43,806 nucleotides of DNA. It comes from Ruminococcaceae bacterium OttesenSCG-928-A16. Its GTDB lineage: Bacteria > Bacillota > Clostridia > Oscillospirales > Ruminococcaceae. Positions within the stretch are counted from its first letter, which is position 1, and each line of letters begins with the position of its first letter. The notes beneath the pieces are model-generated. The model was given only the letters and a program-made list of their open reading frames with translations. It was not told the origin of the DNA and searched no databases. The translations under genes were made by a program, and so were the position numbers. Shown piece after piece: positions 34,479-42,834 of the stretch. Location of the stretch: assembly GCA_030267215.1 (NCBI GenBank), contig JAJDJP010000012.1, forward strand, positions 1-43,806. Direction: 5' to 3'.

Positions 34479-34518
34479 CAAGCCGGTTGGCTACCTAAAC
34501 AAGGTAGAAACCGGCTTG
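34479..34518. terminator. Nested hairpin over the prs stop codon
   Basis: CAAGCCGGTT (34479-34488) pairs with 34509-34518, and CTACCT with AGGTAG inside. It covers the last codons and the stop of prs and follows the lipoprotein gene. There is no U-run on either strand, so it may be an RNA-stabilising hairpin or a weak bidirectional terminator. Confidence 0.5.
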
Positions 34519-35456
34519 TCGCTATAAATGCGCTCCACCGCTTCGGCCAAAACATGGGCACAGCTTAGCATTTTAATTTTGGGGTGCTGTTTTTCGGGCG
34601 GCAAAAAGATAGTGTCTAACAACACTACTTCTTTTAAGGCAGAGCTTACAATCCGCTCGATAGCGGGGCCGCTTAATACGGCATGGGTGGCGCAGGCGGT
34701 AACGCTGTTGGCACCGCGCTTGGCAACCTCGTTGGCAGCATTGGTAAGGGTGCCGGCGGTGTCAATCATGTCGTCCACAATCAGCACATCTTTGCCCTCA
34801 ATGTCGCCAATAATGTGCATAATTTCGCTGGCGTTGGGCTTGGGGCGGCGTTTGTCTATAATCGCAATCGGCACATCCAGCCGCTCGGCAAAGCTGCGGG
34901 CACGGTTTACGCTGCCAAGGTCGGGGCTCATTACCACAAGGGTTTCCTTTAATTCTGGGTTTTTTTGCACCATTTTTTCAAAATAAGGCGAAAGAATAGG
35001 CATACCCACCATATGGTCTACCGGGATATCGAAAAAACCTTGAATTTGCGGGGCATGCAGGTCCATAGTCAGCACACGGTCGGCCCCGGCGCTGGTAATT
35101 AAATCGGCCACTAATTTTGCGGTAATGGGGTCTCGGGCACGGCTTTTTCTATCTTGCCGGGCATAGCCATAATACGGCAGTACCGCTGTTATGCGCCCGG
35201 CCGAGGCCCGGTGAAAAGCATCAATCATAATCAGCAGTTCCATTAAATTATTGTTTACCGGTTGCGAGGTACTTTGCACCACATACACATCGCTGCCGCG
35301 CACACTCTCGTTAATCGATACCGCAATTTCACCATCGCTAAAAGTACCCACATTGCTTTTGCCTAGCGGAATACCCAAGCTTTCGGCCATTGCCATTGCC
35401 AGCGGTTGGTTCGAGTTTCCCGCAAAAATTTTAATGTCTTTCCCGTGTGTATACAA
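34491..35456 (-). CDS. prs: Ribose-phosphate pyrophosphokinase
   Basis: Makes phosphoribosyl pyrophosphate from ribose 5-phosphate and ATP for nucleotide, histidine and tryptophan synthesis. It has 321 residues. Conserved segments: FAGNSNQPLA, GKSNVGTFSDGEIAVSI, YYGYARQDRKSRARDPITAK (ATP and metal binding), the HAPQIQGFFDIPVDH stretch, and the PRPP loop DVLIVDDMIDTAGTL. I place the start at the TTG with GGGGTGG six bases upstream; another in-frame TTG six bases earlier overlaps that site. It belongs to the prs-pth-mfd cluster but is split from pth by a lipoprotein gene. Confidence 0.96.
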   Translation of the reverse strand: MYTHGKDIKIFAGNSNQPLAMAMAESLGIPLGKSNVGTFSDGEIAVSINESVRGSDVYVVQSTSQPVNNNLMELLIMIDAFHRASAGRITAVLPYYGYARQDRKSRARDPITAKLVADLITSAGADRVLTMDLHAPQIQGFFDIPVDHMVGMPILSPYFEKMVQKNPELKETLVVMSPDLGSVNRARSFAERLDVPIAIIDKRRPKPNASEIMHIIGDIEGKDVLIVDDMIDTAGTLTNAANEVAKRGANSVTACATHAVLSGPAIERIVSSALKEVVLLDTIFLPPEKQHPKIKMLSCAHVLAEAVERIYSDKPVSTLFR

Positions 35457-35788
35457 CCACAACCACCCCGTTTTATTTTATTTTTTATTCCCGGCGTTGT
35501 TGCCACTGCAATACCCCCTGTGCGCAATGCAGCAACAAACGCCTTTTAAAATACTACCGTTACTAAAAGCATACAGTATTTGCGGCTATTTTAAAAGCGA
35601 AAAAACCCTTTTTATGCCAAGTTTACAATTTTTATTCAAAAATTCGCCTGCATTTAAAACCCTTGTTTAAAAATAGAGTTTGTTAAAAATTTGCTTTTTA
35701 GGCAAAAAACAGCAAAAAAATTAAAAATAATTTCAAGAAAAGCGTTTTCATAACCTTGATTACAGTGGATTTAATGGCATTTGTTTGC
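35457..35788. other. AT-rich divergent intergenic region (prs/ppdK)
   Basis: A long A/T-rich gap without a supported gene. It contains several poly-A and poly-T runs and AAAATACTACCG-type stretches but no clear palindrome. It probably holds the prs promoter, which I cannot place. Confidence 0.35.
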
Positions 35789-35794
35789 TATACT
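35789..35794 (+). promoter_or_regulatory. Extended -10 promoter of ppdK
   Basis: TGCTATACT is an extended -10 (TGn-TATACT). The -35 at 18 bases (GTGGAT) is weak. It gives a leader of about 175 bases containing the stem GTTTTTAG (35886-35893) with CTAAAAAC (35922-35929), and an inner GTGCA/TGCAC stem. Confidence 0.5.
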
Positions 35795-35974
35795 AGTAGG
35801 GCATTAGAGCAAATGAATAATGCCGATGTTTTGTTTGCAAAAGTTTCTTCCATCATGCAAAAATTCATTGTTCTGTTTGGGTGTTGTTTTTAGTGGTTTG
35901 CCGGGTGCACGCTGCACACTGCTAAAAACAGCGCCCAATATGCGGGCAAAAAAACGCAAAAAAAGTGGAGGTAG

Positions 35975-38611
35975 ATGATTTTGAGCACAAAGTATGTATA
36001 CCTGTTTAGCGAAGGCAAAAAGGAAATGCGCAACCTGCTGGGTGGCAAAGGCGCAAACCTTGCCGAAATGACCAACGCCGGCCTGCCGGTGCCCCAGGGT
36101 TTTACTGTTACCACCGAGGCCTGCACCCGTTATTACGACGATGGGCGCGAGATTGCCCCTGAAATTCAAGCAGAAATTTTTGAATATATGGGCAAGATGG
36201 AAGCCATGGTTGGCAAAACTTTTGGCGACAAAAACAACCCCCTGCTTGTTTCGGTACGTTCGGGGTCCAGGGCCTCTATGCCCGGCATGATGGATACCAT
36301 TTTGAACCTTGGTTTAAACGACGAAGTGGTGGAAGGCCTTGCCGCCAAAACCGGCAACCCCCGCTTTGCCTACGATAGCTACCGCCGCTTTATACAAATG
36401 TTTAGCGACGTTGTTATGGAGCAACCCAAAACCGAGTACGAAAAACTGATTGACGAAATGAAAGAAAACCGTGGTGTAACGCTAGATACCGAGCTTAGCG
36501 CCGACGATTTGAAAGAACTGGTAAGCCTGTTTAAGGCCCGCTACCGCGAAAACCAAGGGGTAGATTTCCCGGCAGACCCCAAAGTGCAGCTAATTGAAGC
36601 TGTGCGTGCTGTGTTTCGCAGTTGGGACAACCCCCGTGCCAACGCCTACCGCCGCATGAACGAGATACCCTACGATTGGGGTACCGCCGTTAACGTGCAA
36701 AGCATGGTTTTTGGCAATAGTGGAGACAACAGCGGCACCGGCGTTGCCTTTACCCGCAACCCCGCTACCGGCGAAAAGAAACTATTTGGCGAATACCTGA
36801 TTAATGCCCAAGGCGAAGACGTAGTTGCCGGTATCCGCACACCCTTCCCCATCAGCCACCTGGAAGAGCAAATGCCCGCCGTTTACAACGAGTTTGCCGC
36901 CATTGCCCAACGGCTAGAAAACCACTACCGCGACATGCAAGACATGGAGTTTACCATTGAAGATGGCAAGCTGTACATGCTGCAAACCCGCAGCGGCAAA
37001 CGCACCGCTGCCGCCGCCCTTAAAATAGCGGTAGACCTTGTAGACGAAGGCATGATTACCGAAACCGAAGCGGTTATGCGCGTAGAACCCAAACAGCTAG
37101 ACAGCCTGCTGCACCCGCAGTTTGACGCCGCTGCCCTTGCCAAGGCTACCGTAATTGGCAAAGGCCTTGCCGCCAGCCCCGGTGCCGCCAACGGCCAGGT
37201 AGTATTTACCGCCGAAGAGGCCACCAAATGGCACGCAGATGGCAAAAAAATCATTCTGGTTCGGCTAGAAACCAGCCCCGAAGACATTGAAGGCATGGCC
37301 ATTGCGCAGGGCATTTTAACCGCCCGTGGCGGCATGACAAGCCACGCCGCCGTAGTAGCCCGCGGCATGGGTACCTGCTGTGTATCTGGCCTTGGCGAAA
37401 TGGTGGTAGATTACGACAAAAAGCAATTTACCCTAGGTGGCAAAGTATATAACGAAGGCGACATGATTTCGCTAGATGGCAGCACCGGCAACGTGTACGG
37501 CGAAGCTGTACCCACCACCGAAGCCACCATCTCGGGCGATTTTGACCGCCTGATGAAATGGGCCGACGAAATTCGTCAGCTGGAAATTTACACCAATGCC
37601 GACACCCCTACCGATGCCCAGCACGCCGTAGATTTTGGAGCCGAAGGCATTGGCCTGTGCCGCACCGAGCACATGTTTTTTGAAGCCGACCGCATTAAGG
37701 CCATGCGCGAGATGATTGTGGCCACCGATGTGGAAGCACGCAAAAAAGCCCTTGCCAAAATTTTGCCCTACCAGCAAGGAGACTTTGAGGCTATTTACGA
37801 AGTGATGGGTGACCGCCCGGTGGTTATACGCTACCTAGACCCACCCCTGCACGAGTTTTTGCCCACCGTGGAAGCCGACATTTTGGCCATTGCGGCCGAC
37901 CTTGGCATTACCGCCGACCACCTGAAACATGTAGTGGAAAGCCTGCACGAGTTTAACCCCATGATGGGCCACCGTGGTGTTCGTTTGGCTGTTTCGTATC
38001 CAGAAATTGCCGAAATGCAAACCACCGCTGTTATACAGGCTGCTTTAAACGTAAGCAAAAAAACCGGCAAAAACATTGTGCCCCACATTATGATACCGCT
38101 GGTTGGCGAAGTGAAAGAATTGCAATATGTTAAAAACTTTGTGGTAGCCACCGCCGATAAACTGATTAAAGATGCCGGCAGCAGCATGAAATACGAAATT
38201 GGCACCATGATTGAAATTCCACGCGCCTGCCTAATTGCAGACGAAATTGCGGCCGACGCCGATTTCTTTAGCTTTGGCACCAACGACCTTACCCAGATGA
38301 CCTTCGGCTTTAGCCGCGACGACGCTGGTAAGTTTTTGGATTACTACTACGAAAGCAAAGTGTACGAGAGCGACCCCTTTGCCCACCTGGACCAAAACGG
38401 CGTAGGCAAACTGGTTAAAACTGCGGTAGACCTTGGCCGCAAAACAAAACCCAACCTGCACGTTGGCATTTGCGGCGAGCATGGTGGGGACCCCTCGTCC
38501 ATCGAGTTCTGCCACAATGTTGGGCTAGACTATGTGAGCTGCTCGCCGTTCCGTGTACCCATTGCACGTTTGGCCGCAGCGCAAGCCGCCATTAATAACC
38601 CCCGCAAATAA
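35975..38611 (+). CDS. ppdK: Pyruvate, phosphate dikinase
   Basis: Reversibly interconverts pyruvate + ATP + phosphate and phosphoenolpyruvate + AMP + pyrophosphate, serving PPi-linked glycolysis in many anaerobic Clostridia. The 878 residues hold the N-terminal ATP-grasp domain (LLGGKGANLAEMTNAGLPVP), the swivelling domain with catalytic His457 in GGMTSHAAVVARG, and the C-terminal barrel with catalytic Cys833 in GICGEHGGDPSS. The ATG has GGAGG only three bases upstream; a TTG at 35981 would have nine-base spacing and is the alternative start. A long structured leader precedes it. Confidence 0.97.
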   Translation: MILSTKYVYLFSEGKKEMRNLLGGKGANLAEMTNAGLPVPQGFTVTTEACTRYYDDGREIAPEIQAEIFEYMGKMEAMVGKTFGDKNNPLLVSVRSGSRASMPGMMDTILNLGLNDEVVEGLAAKTGNPRFAYDSYRRFIQMFSDVVMEQPKTEYEKLIDEMKENRGVTLDTELSADDLKELVSLFKARYRENQGVDFPADPKVQLIEAVRAVFRSWDNPRANAYRRMNEIPYDWGTAVNVQSMVFGNSGDNSGTGVAFTRNPATGEKKLFGEYLINAQGEDVVAGIRTPFPISHLEEQMPAVYNEFAAIAQRLENHYRDMQDMEFTIEDGKLYMLQTRSGKRTAAAALKIAVDLVDEGMITETEAVMRVEPKQLDSLLHPQFDAAALAKATVIGKGLAASPGAANGQVVFTAEEATKWHADGKKIILVRLETSPEDIEGMAIAQGILTARGGMTSHAAVVARGMGTCCVSGLGEMVVDYDKKQFTLGGKVYNEGDMISLDGSTGNVYGEAVPTTEATISGDFDRLMKWADEIRQLEIYTNADTPTDAQHAVDFGAEGIGLCRTEHMFFEADRIKAMREMIVATDVEARKKALAKILPYQQGDFEAIYEVMGDRPVVIRYLDPPLHEFLPTVEADILAIAADLGITADHLKHVVESLHEFNPMMGHRGVRLAVSYPEIAEMQTTAVIQAALNVSKKTGKNIVPHIMIPLVGEVKELQYVKNFVVATADKLIKDAGSSMKYEIGTMIEIPRACLIADEIAADADFFSFGTNDLTQMTFGFSRDDAGKFLDYYYESKVYESDPFAHLDQNGVGKLVKTAVDLGRKTKPNLHVGICGEHGGDPSSIEFCHNVGLDYVSCSPFRVPIARLAAAQAAINNPRK

Positions 38612-38625
38612 TCTTTCATTCTAAA

Positions 38626-38661
38626 CAAACCCCCTTGTGGTAAAAACCATAAGGGGGTTTG
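38626..38661 (+). terminator. Terminator of ppdK
   Basis: CAAACCCCCTT-GTGGT pairs with ACCAT-AAGGGGGTTTG around a short A-rich loop. The U-run is weak. The following 38662-38864 shows no gene, only a GGGGCCCATCTGC/GGGCAGA partial hairpin. Confidence 0.7.
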
Positions 38662-38864
38662 CTATTATGTCCTTTACTCTATTTTGGGGCCCATCTGCGT
38701 TACTGCTGGGCAGATTTCTCGTGTGCTTCCTCGCCTGCGGCAGGGGGCATACGTCCTTTTTCTCCCTTTTCTACTCAACGCACTTGTAGGCACCCGCATA
38801 AACTTGCACACCTTTGGTTTGTTGCAAAATATATTTGCCATTTAAAATAAATTGCGTATATTTA

Positions 38865-38893
38865 TGGACAATGTGTGAACAATTGGGTATAAT
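38865..38893 (+). promoter_or_regulatory. SigA-type promoter of the DUF4234-DUF2752 operon
   Basis: TGGACA (38865-38870), a 17-base spacer and perfect TATAAT (38888-38893). Confidence 0.8.
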
Positions 38894-38906
38894 AGGGGTA
38901 CATAGT

Positions 38907-38953
38907 TAGTAGCCTGTGTTTTTAAGTTTTGAGATAAATACAACAGGCTACTA
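38907..38953 (+). promoter_or_regulatory. Leader hairpin before the DUF4234 gene
   Basis: TAGTAGCCTGT (38907-38917) pairs perfectly with 38943-38953 around an A/T-rich 25-base loop, immediately after the transcription start. No U-run follows, so it looks like a 5' stabilising or protein-binding hairpin. Confidence 0.5.
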
Positions 38954-38988
38954 GGGCACAATAAAATAAATGCATAAGGATGTATTCA

Positions 38989-39609
38989 ATGATGAAAAAT
39001 CGCAATATCGCTCTTTACGTAATTCTTTCTATTGTAACCTGTGGCATTTTCTATATTTATTGGTACTACTGCATTGCCGATGACTTTTACAACCAAAACC
39101 CCCAACTGCAAAACAACCTGCCCACCAGCCCTATTCTTACCATAGTGCTAAACGTTGTTACCTGTGGTTTGTACGGCATTTATGTGGCCTATGTTTGGGG
39201 CAAAGCCACCCCAGAAATTATGGCTCGTTACGGCCGCCAGGCAGAAGACCGCTCCATTCTATACCTCATCTTCTCGGTTGTTGGGCTGCAAATTGTTACC
39301 ACCTGCATGATTCAGAACGACTTTAACAACACCAGCGTGCCCCCGGTTAACTACGGTGGCCAGCCCCCGGTAGATTATGGAACTCAAGCCCCCGGTGGCT
39401 ATCCCCCCCAACAACCTATGACTTACCAGCCCCAGCCAGAAGTACCTATGGCTCCGGTAGAAGTGCCCCAAGTTCCGGTAGAGGCCCCTCAAGTTCCGGT
39501 AGAGGCCCCTCAAGTTCCGGTAGAGGCTCCTCAAGCCCCGGTAGAAGCACCGCAGGCTCCGGTAGATTTTAACCAGCAGCCTCCGAACTCTACCTATACC
39601 CCGGAATAA
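38989..39609 (+). CDS. DUF4234 membrane protein with proline-rich heptad tail
   Basis: A 206-residue protein. The DUF4234 domain (about residues 5-105) has two membrane helices around YVILSIVTCGIFYIYWYY and LTIVLNVVTCGLYGIYVAYVW, whose repeated VTCG-YxIY pattern shows an internal duplication. The remaining half is low-complexity: PPVNYGGQPPVDYG-type turns, then six seven-residue units close to VPVEAPQ. DUF4234 has no settled function. AAGGAT nine bases upstream favours the second of three clustered ATGs. The stop overlaps the next gene's ATG by one base, so the two are coupled. Confidence 0.85.
   Translation: MMKNRNIALYVILSIVTCGIFYIYWYYCIADDFYNQNPQLQNNLPTSPILTIVLNVVTCGLYGIYVAYVWGKATPEIMARYGRQAEDRSILYLIFSVVGLQIVTTCMIQNDFNNTSVPPVNYGGQPPVDYGTQAPGGYPPQQPMTYQPQPEVPMAPVEVPQVPVEAPQVPVEAPQVPVEAPQAPVEAPQAPVDFNQQPPNSTYTPE
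39451..39576 (+). repeat. Six tandem 21-bp coding repeats
   Basis: Six 21-base units (seven codons, consensus VPVEAPQ) in the DUF4234 tail. Units 2 and 3 are identical, unit 4 differs at one base, the outer ones are more diverged. Unit number could vary between strains. Confidence 0.9.
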
Positions 39610-40019
39610 TGGAAAAACAACGGGTACGCCGGCTTTTAGGCACCCTTGGTATTTTGGCGGCCATCGGCATTGTGCTGGTGGCCGTTTACCAGTTATGGGG
39701 TGTTGGTATTCCCTGCTTGTTTTACCGTGTTACCAGGCTTTACTGCCCTGGTTGCGGTACCATGCGGGCTGTGGTAGCCTTAACCCGGCTAAACCTGCCC
39801 GGGGCTTTGCGCTACAATGCCCTGTTTGTTGCCACGCTGCCGGTTTTACTAGGGCTGGCTGTGTGGCAGGCAGTGTGCTACCTGCGGGGCAAGCCGTTTA
39901 AAACCGGGCCTTTAAGCTGGGCTTTGGTTGCGGTGTTTGCTGTTTGCGTGGTGGTTTTTACCATTTTGCGCAACCTGCCGGGCTTTGCCTTTTTGGCACC
40001 GGGGCCTTTGTATGGTTAA
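39609..40019 (+). CDS. DUF2752 membrane protein
   Basis: A 136-residue protein with three or four membrane helices. The DUF2752 signature is YCPGCGTMRAVVALTRLNLPGALRYNALF (residues about 44-72), with the CPxCGxxRA motif. The family is often found beside DUF4234 genes in Firmicutes; its function is unknown. The CPGC pair might bind metal or form a disulfide, which is inference. It shares a base with the upstream stop codon and has no separate promoter. Confidence 0.85.
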   Translation: MEKQRVRRLLGTLGILAAIGIVLVAVYQLWGVGIPCLFYRVTRLYCPGCGTMRAVVALTRLNLPGALRYNALFVATLPVLLGLAVWQAVCYLRGKPFKTGPLSWALVAVFAVCVVVFTILRNLPGFAFLAPGPLYG

Positions 40020-40057
40020 TTGCCAAATTATCAATTTAGCTACTGAGCGTAAACCAC

Positions 40058-40101
40058 AACAAAAAAGGCAAGCTGTTTTTTCGCAGCTTGCCTTTTTTGT
40101 T
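40058..40101. terminator. Bidirectional rho-independent terminator
   Basis: AACAAAAAAGGCAAGCTG with its perfect complement and an eight-base loop has A/T tracts on both sides. It serves the DUF2752 gene and the convergent argH. Confidence 0.9.
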
Positions 40102-40104
40102 GGT

Positions 40105-41478
40105 TTACATCTCCATCGCTTTTTTATATTCTTCTATTTGTGCCTGCACCGCTTCAGGGGCGGGGCCGCCTTCGCTATTGCGCTGGGCAACGCAGGTGGC
40201 AAGGTCTATTGCGGTATAAACATCCTCTTCAAATAAATCGCTCGCTGCCTTATACTCTTGCAGGGGCAGGGTTTCTAGCGTAAGGCCAGCCTTAATGCAG
40301 TGCACCACAAGGCTGCCGGTAATTTTGTAAGCATCACGAAAGGGCAACCCCTTTTTGGTTAAATAATCGGCGCAATCGGTGGCATTAATAAACCCTTTAG
40401 CCGCTGCCGCACGCATATTTTTGGCATTTACCCGCATGGTTTGCAGCATGGGGGTAACCGCCGCAAGGCAGGCAAGGGTAGTTTCCACGCTATCAAAAAT
40501 AGCCTGCTTATCCTCCTGCATATCTTTATTATAAGCAAGTGGCAAACCCTTTAGCATGGTTAGCAGCGTTACCAGGTTGCCATTTACCCGGCCGGTTTTA
40601 CCGCGCACCAGCTCGGTAATATCTGGGTTTTTTTTCTGCGGCATAATCGAAGACCCAGTGGCAAAGGCATCGTCCAGCTCTACAAATTTAAACTCGCTGC
40701 TGCACCACAGCACCACTTCTTCCGAAAGGCGGGAAAGGTGCGTCATCACCAGCGCCAGTGCTGCGGCCAGTTCCACGCAAAAATCCCGGTCACTCACAGC
40801 GTCCATGCTGTTGGGGCAGGGGGCGGTAAACTCTAGCTCTTGGGCGGTGCGCTGCCGGTTTATGGGGTAGGTGGTGCCGGCCAGCGCCCCCGCCCCCAAT
40901 GGCGAGTAATTCATGCGGGCTTTACAATCTTGCAGGCGGCCAATATCGCGCCGCAGCATTTGGGCATAGGCCATTAGGTGGTGGGCAAAGGTAACCGGCT
41001 GCGCCACCTGCAAATGGGTGTACCCCGGCAGCACAGTGTGCAGGTTTTGCTGTGCCAATTGCACCAGCACCGCAGCAAGCCCCCGCACAGCTGTTATTAT
41101 TTGGTTTGTTTTGCCACGCAGGTATAGGCGGGTATCCAGCGCCACTTGGTCGTTTCGGCTGCGGGCGGTGTGCAGGCGCTTGCCTGCATCGCCAATGCGG
41201 GCGGTAAGGGTTTGCTCTATAAACATGTGGATATCCTCGGCAGTAGGGTCTATTTGTAGCCTGCCGCTTTCCAAATCGGCCAAAATTCCTTCCAGCCCGG
41301 TTAAAATTTCTTCCACATCTGCCATTGGGATAATACCCTGTGCGCCAAGCATGCCGGCATGCGCCATGCTGCCGGCAATATCCTCTTTATACATCACCCA
41401 ATCGAATGAAATAGACGAGTTAAAATCATTAATCGTACTATCCAGTTCTTTTTCAAAACGGCCCGCCCACATTTTCAA
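40105..41478 (-). CDS. argH: Argininosuccinate lyase
   Basis: Splits argininosuccinate into arginine and fumarate, the last step of arginine synthesis. It has 457 residues. The signature GSSIMPQKKNPD lies at 276-287, with HTARSRNDQVALDTRLYLR near 103, and GYTHLQVAQP. I place the start at TTG because it gives MKMWAGRFEKE, matching the family's usual MKLWGGRF, with GGGTG six bases upstream; the ATG two codons later is the alternative. No argG is adjacent. The gene stands alone, with dispersed palindromes upstream. Confidence 0.96.
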   Translation of the reverse strand: MKMWAGRFEKELDSTINDFNSSISFDWVMYKEDIAGSMAHAGMLGAQGIIPMADVEEILTGLEGILADLESGRLQIDPTAEDIHMFIEQTLTARIGDAGKRLHTARSRNDQVALDTRLYLRGKTNQIITAVRGLAAVLVQLAQQNLHTVLPGYTHLQVAQPVTFAHHLMAYAQMLRRDIGRLQDCKARMNYSPLGAGALAGTTYPINRQRTAQELEFTAPCPNSMDAVSDRDFCVELAAALALVMTHLSRLSEEVVLWCSSEFKFVELDDAFATGSSIMPQKKNPDITELVRGKTGRVNGNLVTLLTMLKGLPLAYNKDMQEDKQAIFDSVETTLACLAAVTPMLQTMRVNAKNMRAAAAKGFINATDCADYLTKKGLPFRDAYKITGSLVVHCIKAGLTLETLPLQEYKAASDLFEEDVYTAIDLATCVAQRNSEGGPAPEAVQAQIEEYKKAMEM

Positions 41479-41533
41479 TGATATCACCCAAACCTACATT
41501 TTATTAAATACACAAAACCGCTCATTCTCAAGA

Positions 41534-41620
41534 ATGTCATTCTGAGGGCGTTTTTTTGCCCGAAGAATCTTTACTATGTCGCTTCAAAGAAAAGATTCTT
41601 CACTTTGATCAGAATGACAT
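41534..41620. repeat. Complete 87-bp dispersed palindromic element (REP/MITE-like)
   Basis: Perfect 12-bp ends ATGTCATTCTGA and TCAGAATGACAT enclose a perfect 11-bp inner inverted repeat (GAAGAATCTTT 41562-41572, AAAGATTCTTC 41591-41601) and a GGGC-T7-GCCC hairpin. Halves of the same element occur at 6639-6667 and 26656-26690. It has no coding capacity. Confidence 0.75.
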
Positions 41621-41650
41621 CACCCACAATTTGCCCGCCACTTTATATCG

Positions 41651-41715
41651 CTAATTAAATTAAAAACCAGCCCGGTTTTAATCAGCGGGCTTTGCCCGCT
41701 GGCGCCTGTATAGGC
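41651..41715. repeat. Dispersed palindromic element, copy 2
   Basis: Shares with 25700-25763 the sequence GGCTTTGCCCGC then GCCTGTATAGGC, preceded by a similar AAAACC/GGTTTT hairpin. It lies between glcK and argH, next to the 87-bp element. The 41621-41773 stretch holds no gene. Confidence 0.65.
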
Positions 41716-41773
41716 CCATTTAATGAACTATGAACGGCGTAAATACTCCCCCAAGAGGTGCCAGAGGCTACAA

Positions 41774-42727
41774 CTATAGCGCCGCTGCACCAATAATTCC
41801 AGCATCGTTGCCAAGGGCAGCAATTTCTATATGTGGCACAAAGCCACGCTCGCCCGCAAAGCAGCGGGGCCGCACATACTCATTCAGCGGGTTAATTAGC
41901 GGGGCACCCTCATTAGAAATACCCCCGCCCAGCAGCACCTTTTCGGGCCGCCAAACGTTGATGCAGTTAATCAGCCCTTCGCCCAAATAGCGGATATAAT
42001 CATCTACCACACGTTGGGCGGTTTTGTCTCCTTTTTGGGCGGCCTTAAACGGAATAGCCCCGTTCATATTGCTCAAATCGCCTTTGCACATCTCGTGCAT
42101 AATCGATTTCGAATCGGTTTTTGCCGCACGGCGGCCCTGCCGTGCCAAAGCATTGGCCGACGCATACGCCTCGAAACAGCCACGGCGGCCGCAGGTGCAC
42201 TCTTCCCCGTCCAACATCAGCAGGGTGTGGCCAAGCTCCATGCCACCGGCGGCGCCGCCCTGCTGCAATATTCCATCGGCTACAACGCCGCCGCCCACAC
42301 CCGTGCCAAGGGTAATAAGCACTACATGGCGGGCGCCCTTGCCTGCCCCGGCCACTGTTTCGCCAAGGGCGGCACAGTTAGCGTCGTTAGCAAGGGTAAT
42401 GGGCAGGCTAAAATACCGGCGCAGTTCGGTTACCAGAGGGATATCATCCCAGTTAAAGTTGCCCGCAAACACTACCACGCCATTGATGTGGTCGATCATG
42501 CCGGGGCTGCCAACCCCCATTTTTTCACATTCCGAAATATCAATTTTAAGCTCGGCCAGCAACCGCATGGCCAGCTCCGCAATATCCTTGGCCACTTCTT
42601 GCCAGGGGCGCTCGGCTCTTGTCTTCACGCTTTTTTTTGCCAAAATGCGGTCCTGCTCGTCTACAATGCCCACCTTAATATTGGTTCCGCCAAGGTCTAC
42701 CCCAATGCGGTATGGTTTTTTTGCCAT
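41774..42727 (-). CDS. glcK: ROK family glucokinase
   Basis: Phosphorylates glucose (or a related sugar) with ATP. It has 317 residues. The ATP phosphate-binding GVDLGGTNIKVG lies at residues 7-18, the catalytic-base region is FNWDD (with DANCAALGE downstream), and GTGVGGGVV follows. The ROK zinc motif CTCGRRGCFE is complete. The absence of an N-terminal helix-turn-helix makes it an enzyme rather than a NagC-type repressor. GGGGG eight bases upstream supports the start. Glucose as substrate is inferred from the family; no sugar transporter is adjacent. Confidence 0.92.
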   Translation of the reverse strand: MAKKPYRIGVDLGGTNIKVGIVDEQDRILAKKSVKTRAERPWQEVAKDIAELAMRLLAELKIDISECEKMGVGSPGMIDHINGVVVFAGNFNWDDIPLVTELRRYFSLPITLANDANCAALGETVAGAGKGARHVVLITLGTGVGGGVVADGILQQGGAAGGMELGHTLLMLDGEECTCGRRGCFEAYASANALARQGRRAAKTDSKSIMHEMCKGDLSNMNGAIPFKAAQKGDKTAQRVVDDYIRYLGEGLINCINVWRPEKVLLGGGISNEGAPLINPLNEYVRPRCFAGERGFVPHIEIAALGNDAGIIGAAAL

Positions 42728-42770
42728 GCCCATAACCCCCTACATCTATTTTAATGATTTAAAAACAGAA

Positions 42771-42808
42771 AAATCCCGTTCCGGGGTATTACCCGCAGAA
42801 CGGGATTT
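42771..42808 (-). terminator. Terminator of secA
   Basis: AAATCCCGTTC (42771-42781) pairs perfectly with 42798-42808. On the minus strand it is followed by TTCTGTTTTT. It lies 26 bases after the secA stop. Confidence 0.75.
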
Positions 42809-42834
42809 GCTTCCCGGTAATTGGTGATACTATC

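Noticed and set aside
35400..35415. GGTTCGAG, a tRNA T-loop-like sequence
   Set aside because: It lies inside prs coding sequence and no cloverleaf can be built around it.
39451..39576. Tandem repeats as a CRISPR array
   Set aside because: The 21-bp units are contiguous, in frame and coding, with no spacers.
42014..42827. Two long plus-strand open frames opposite glcK
   Set aside because: glcK on the minus strand has complete ROK motifs. The plus frames have no ribosome binding site or known motif and arise from the GC-biased codon pattern.
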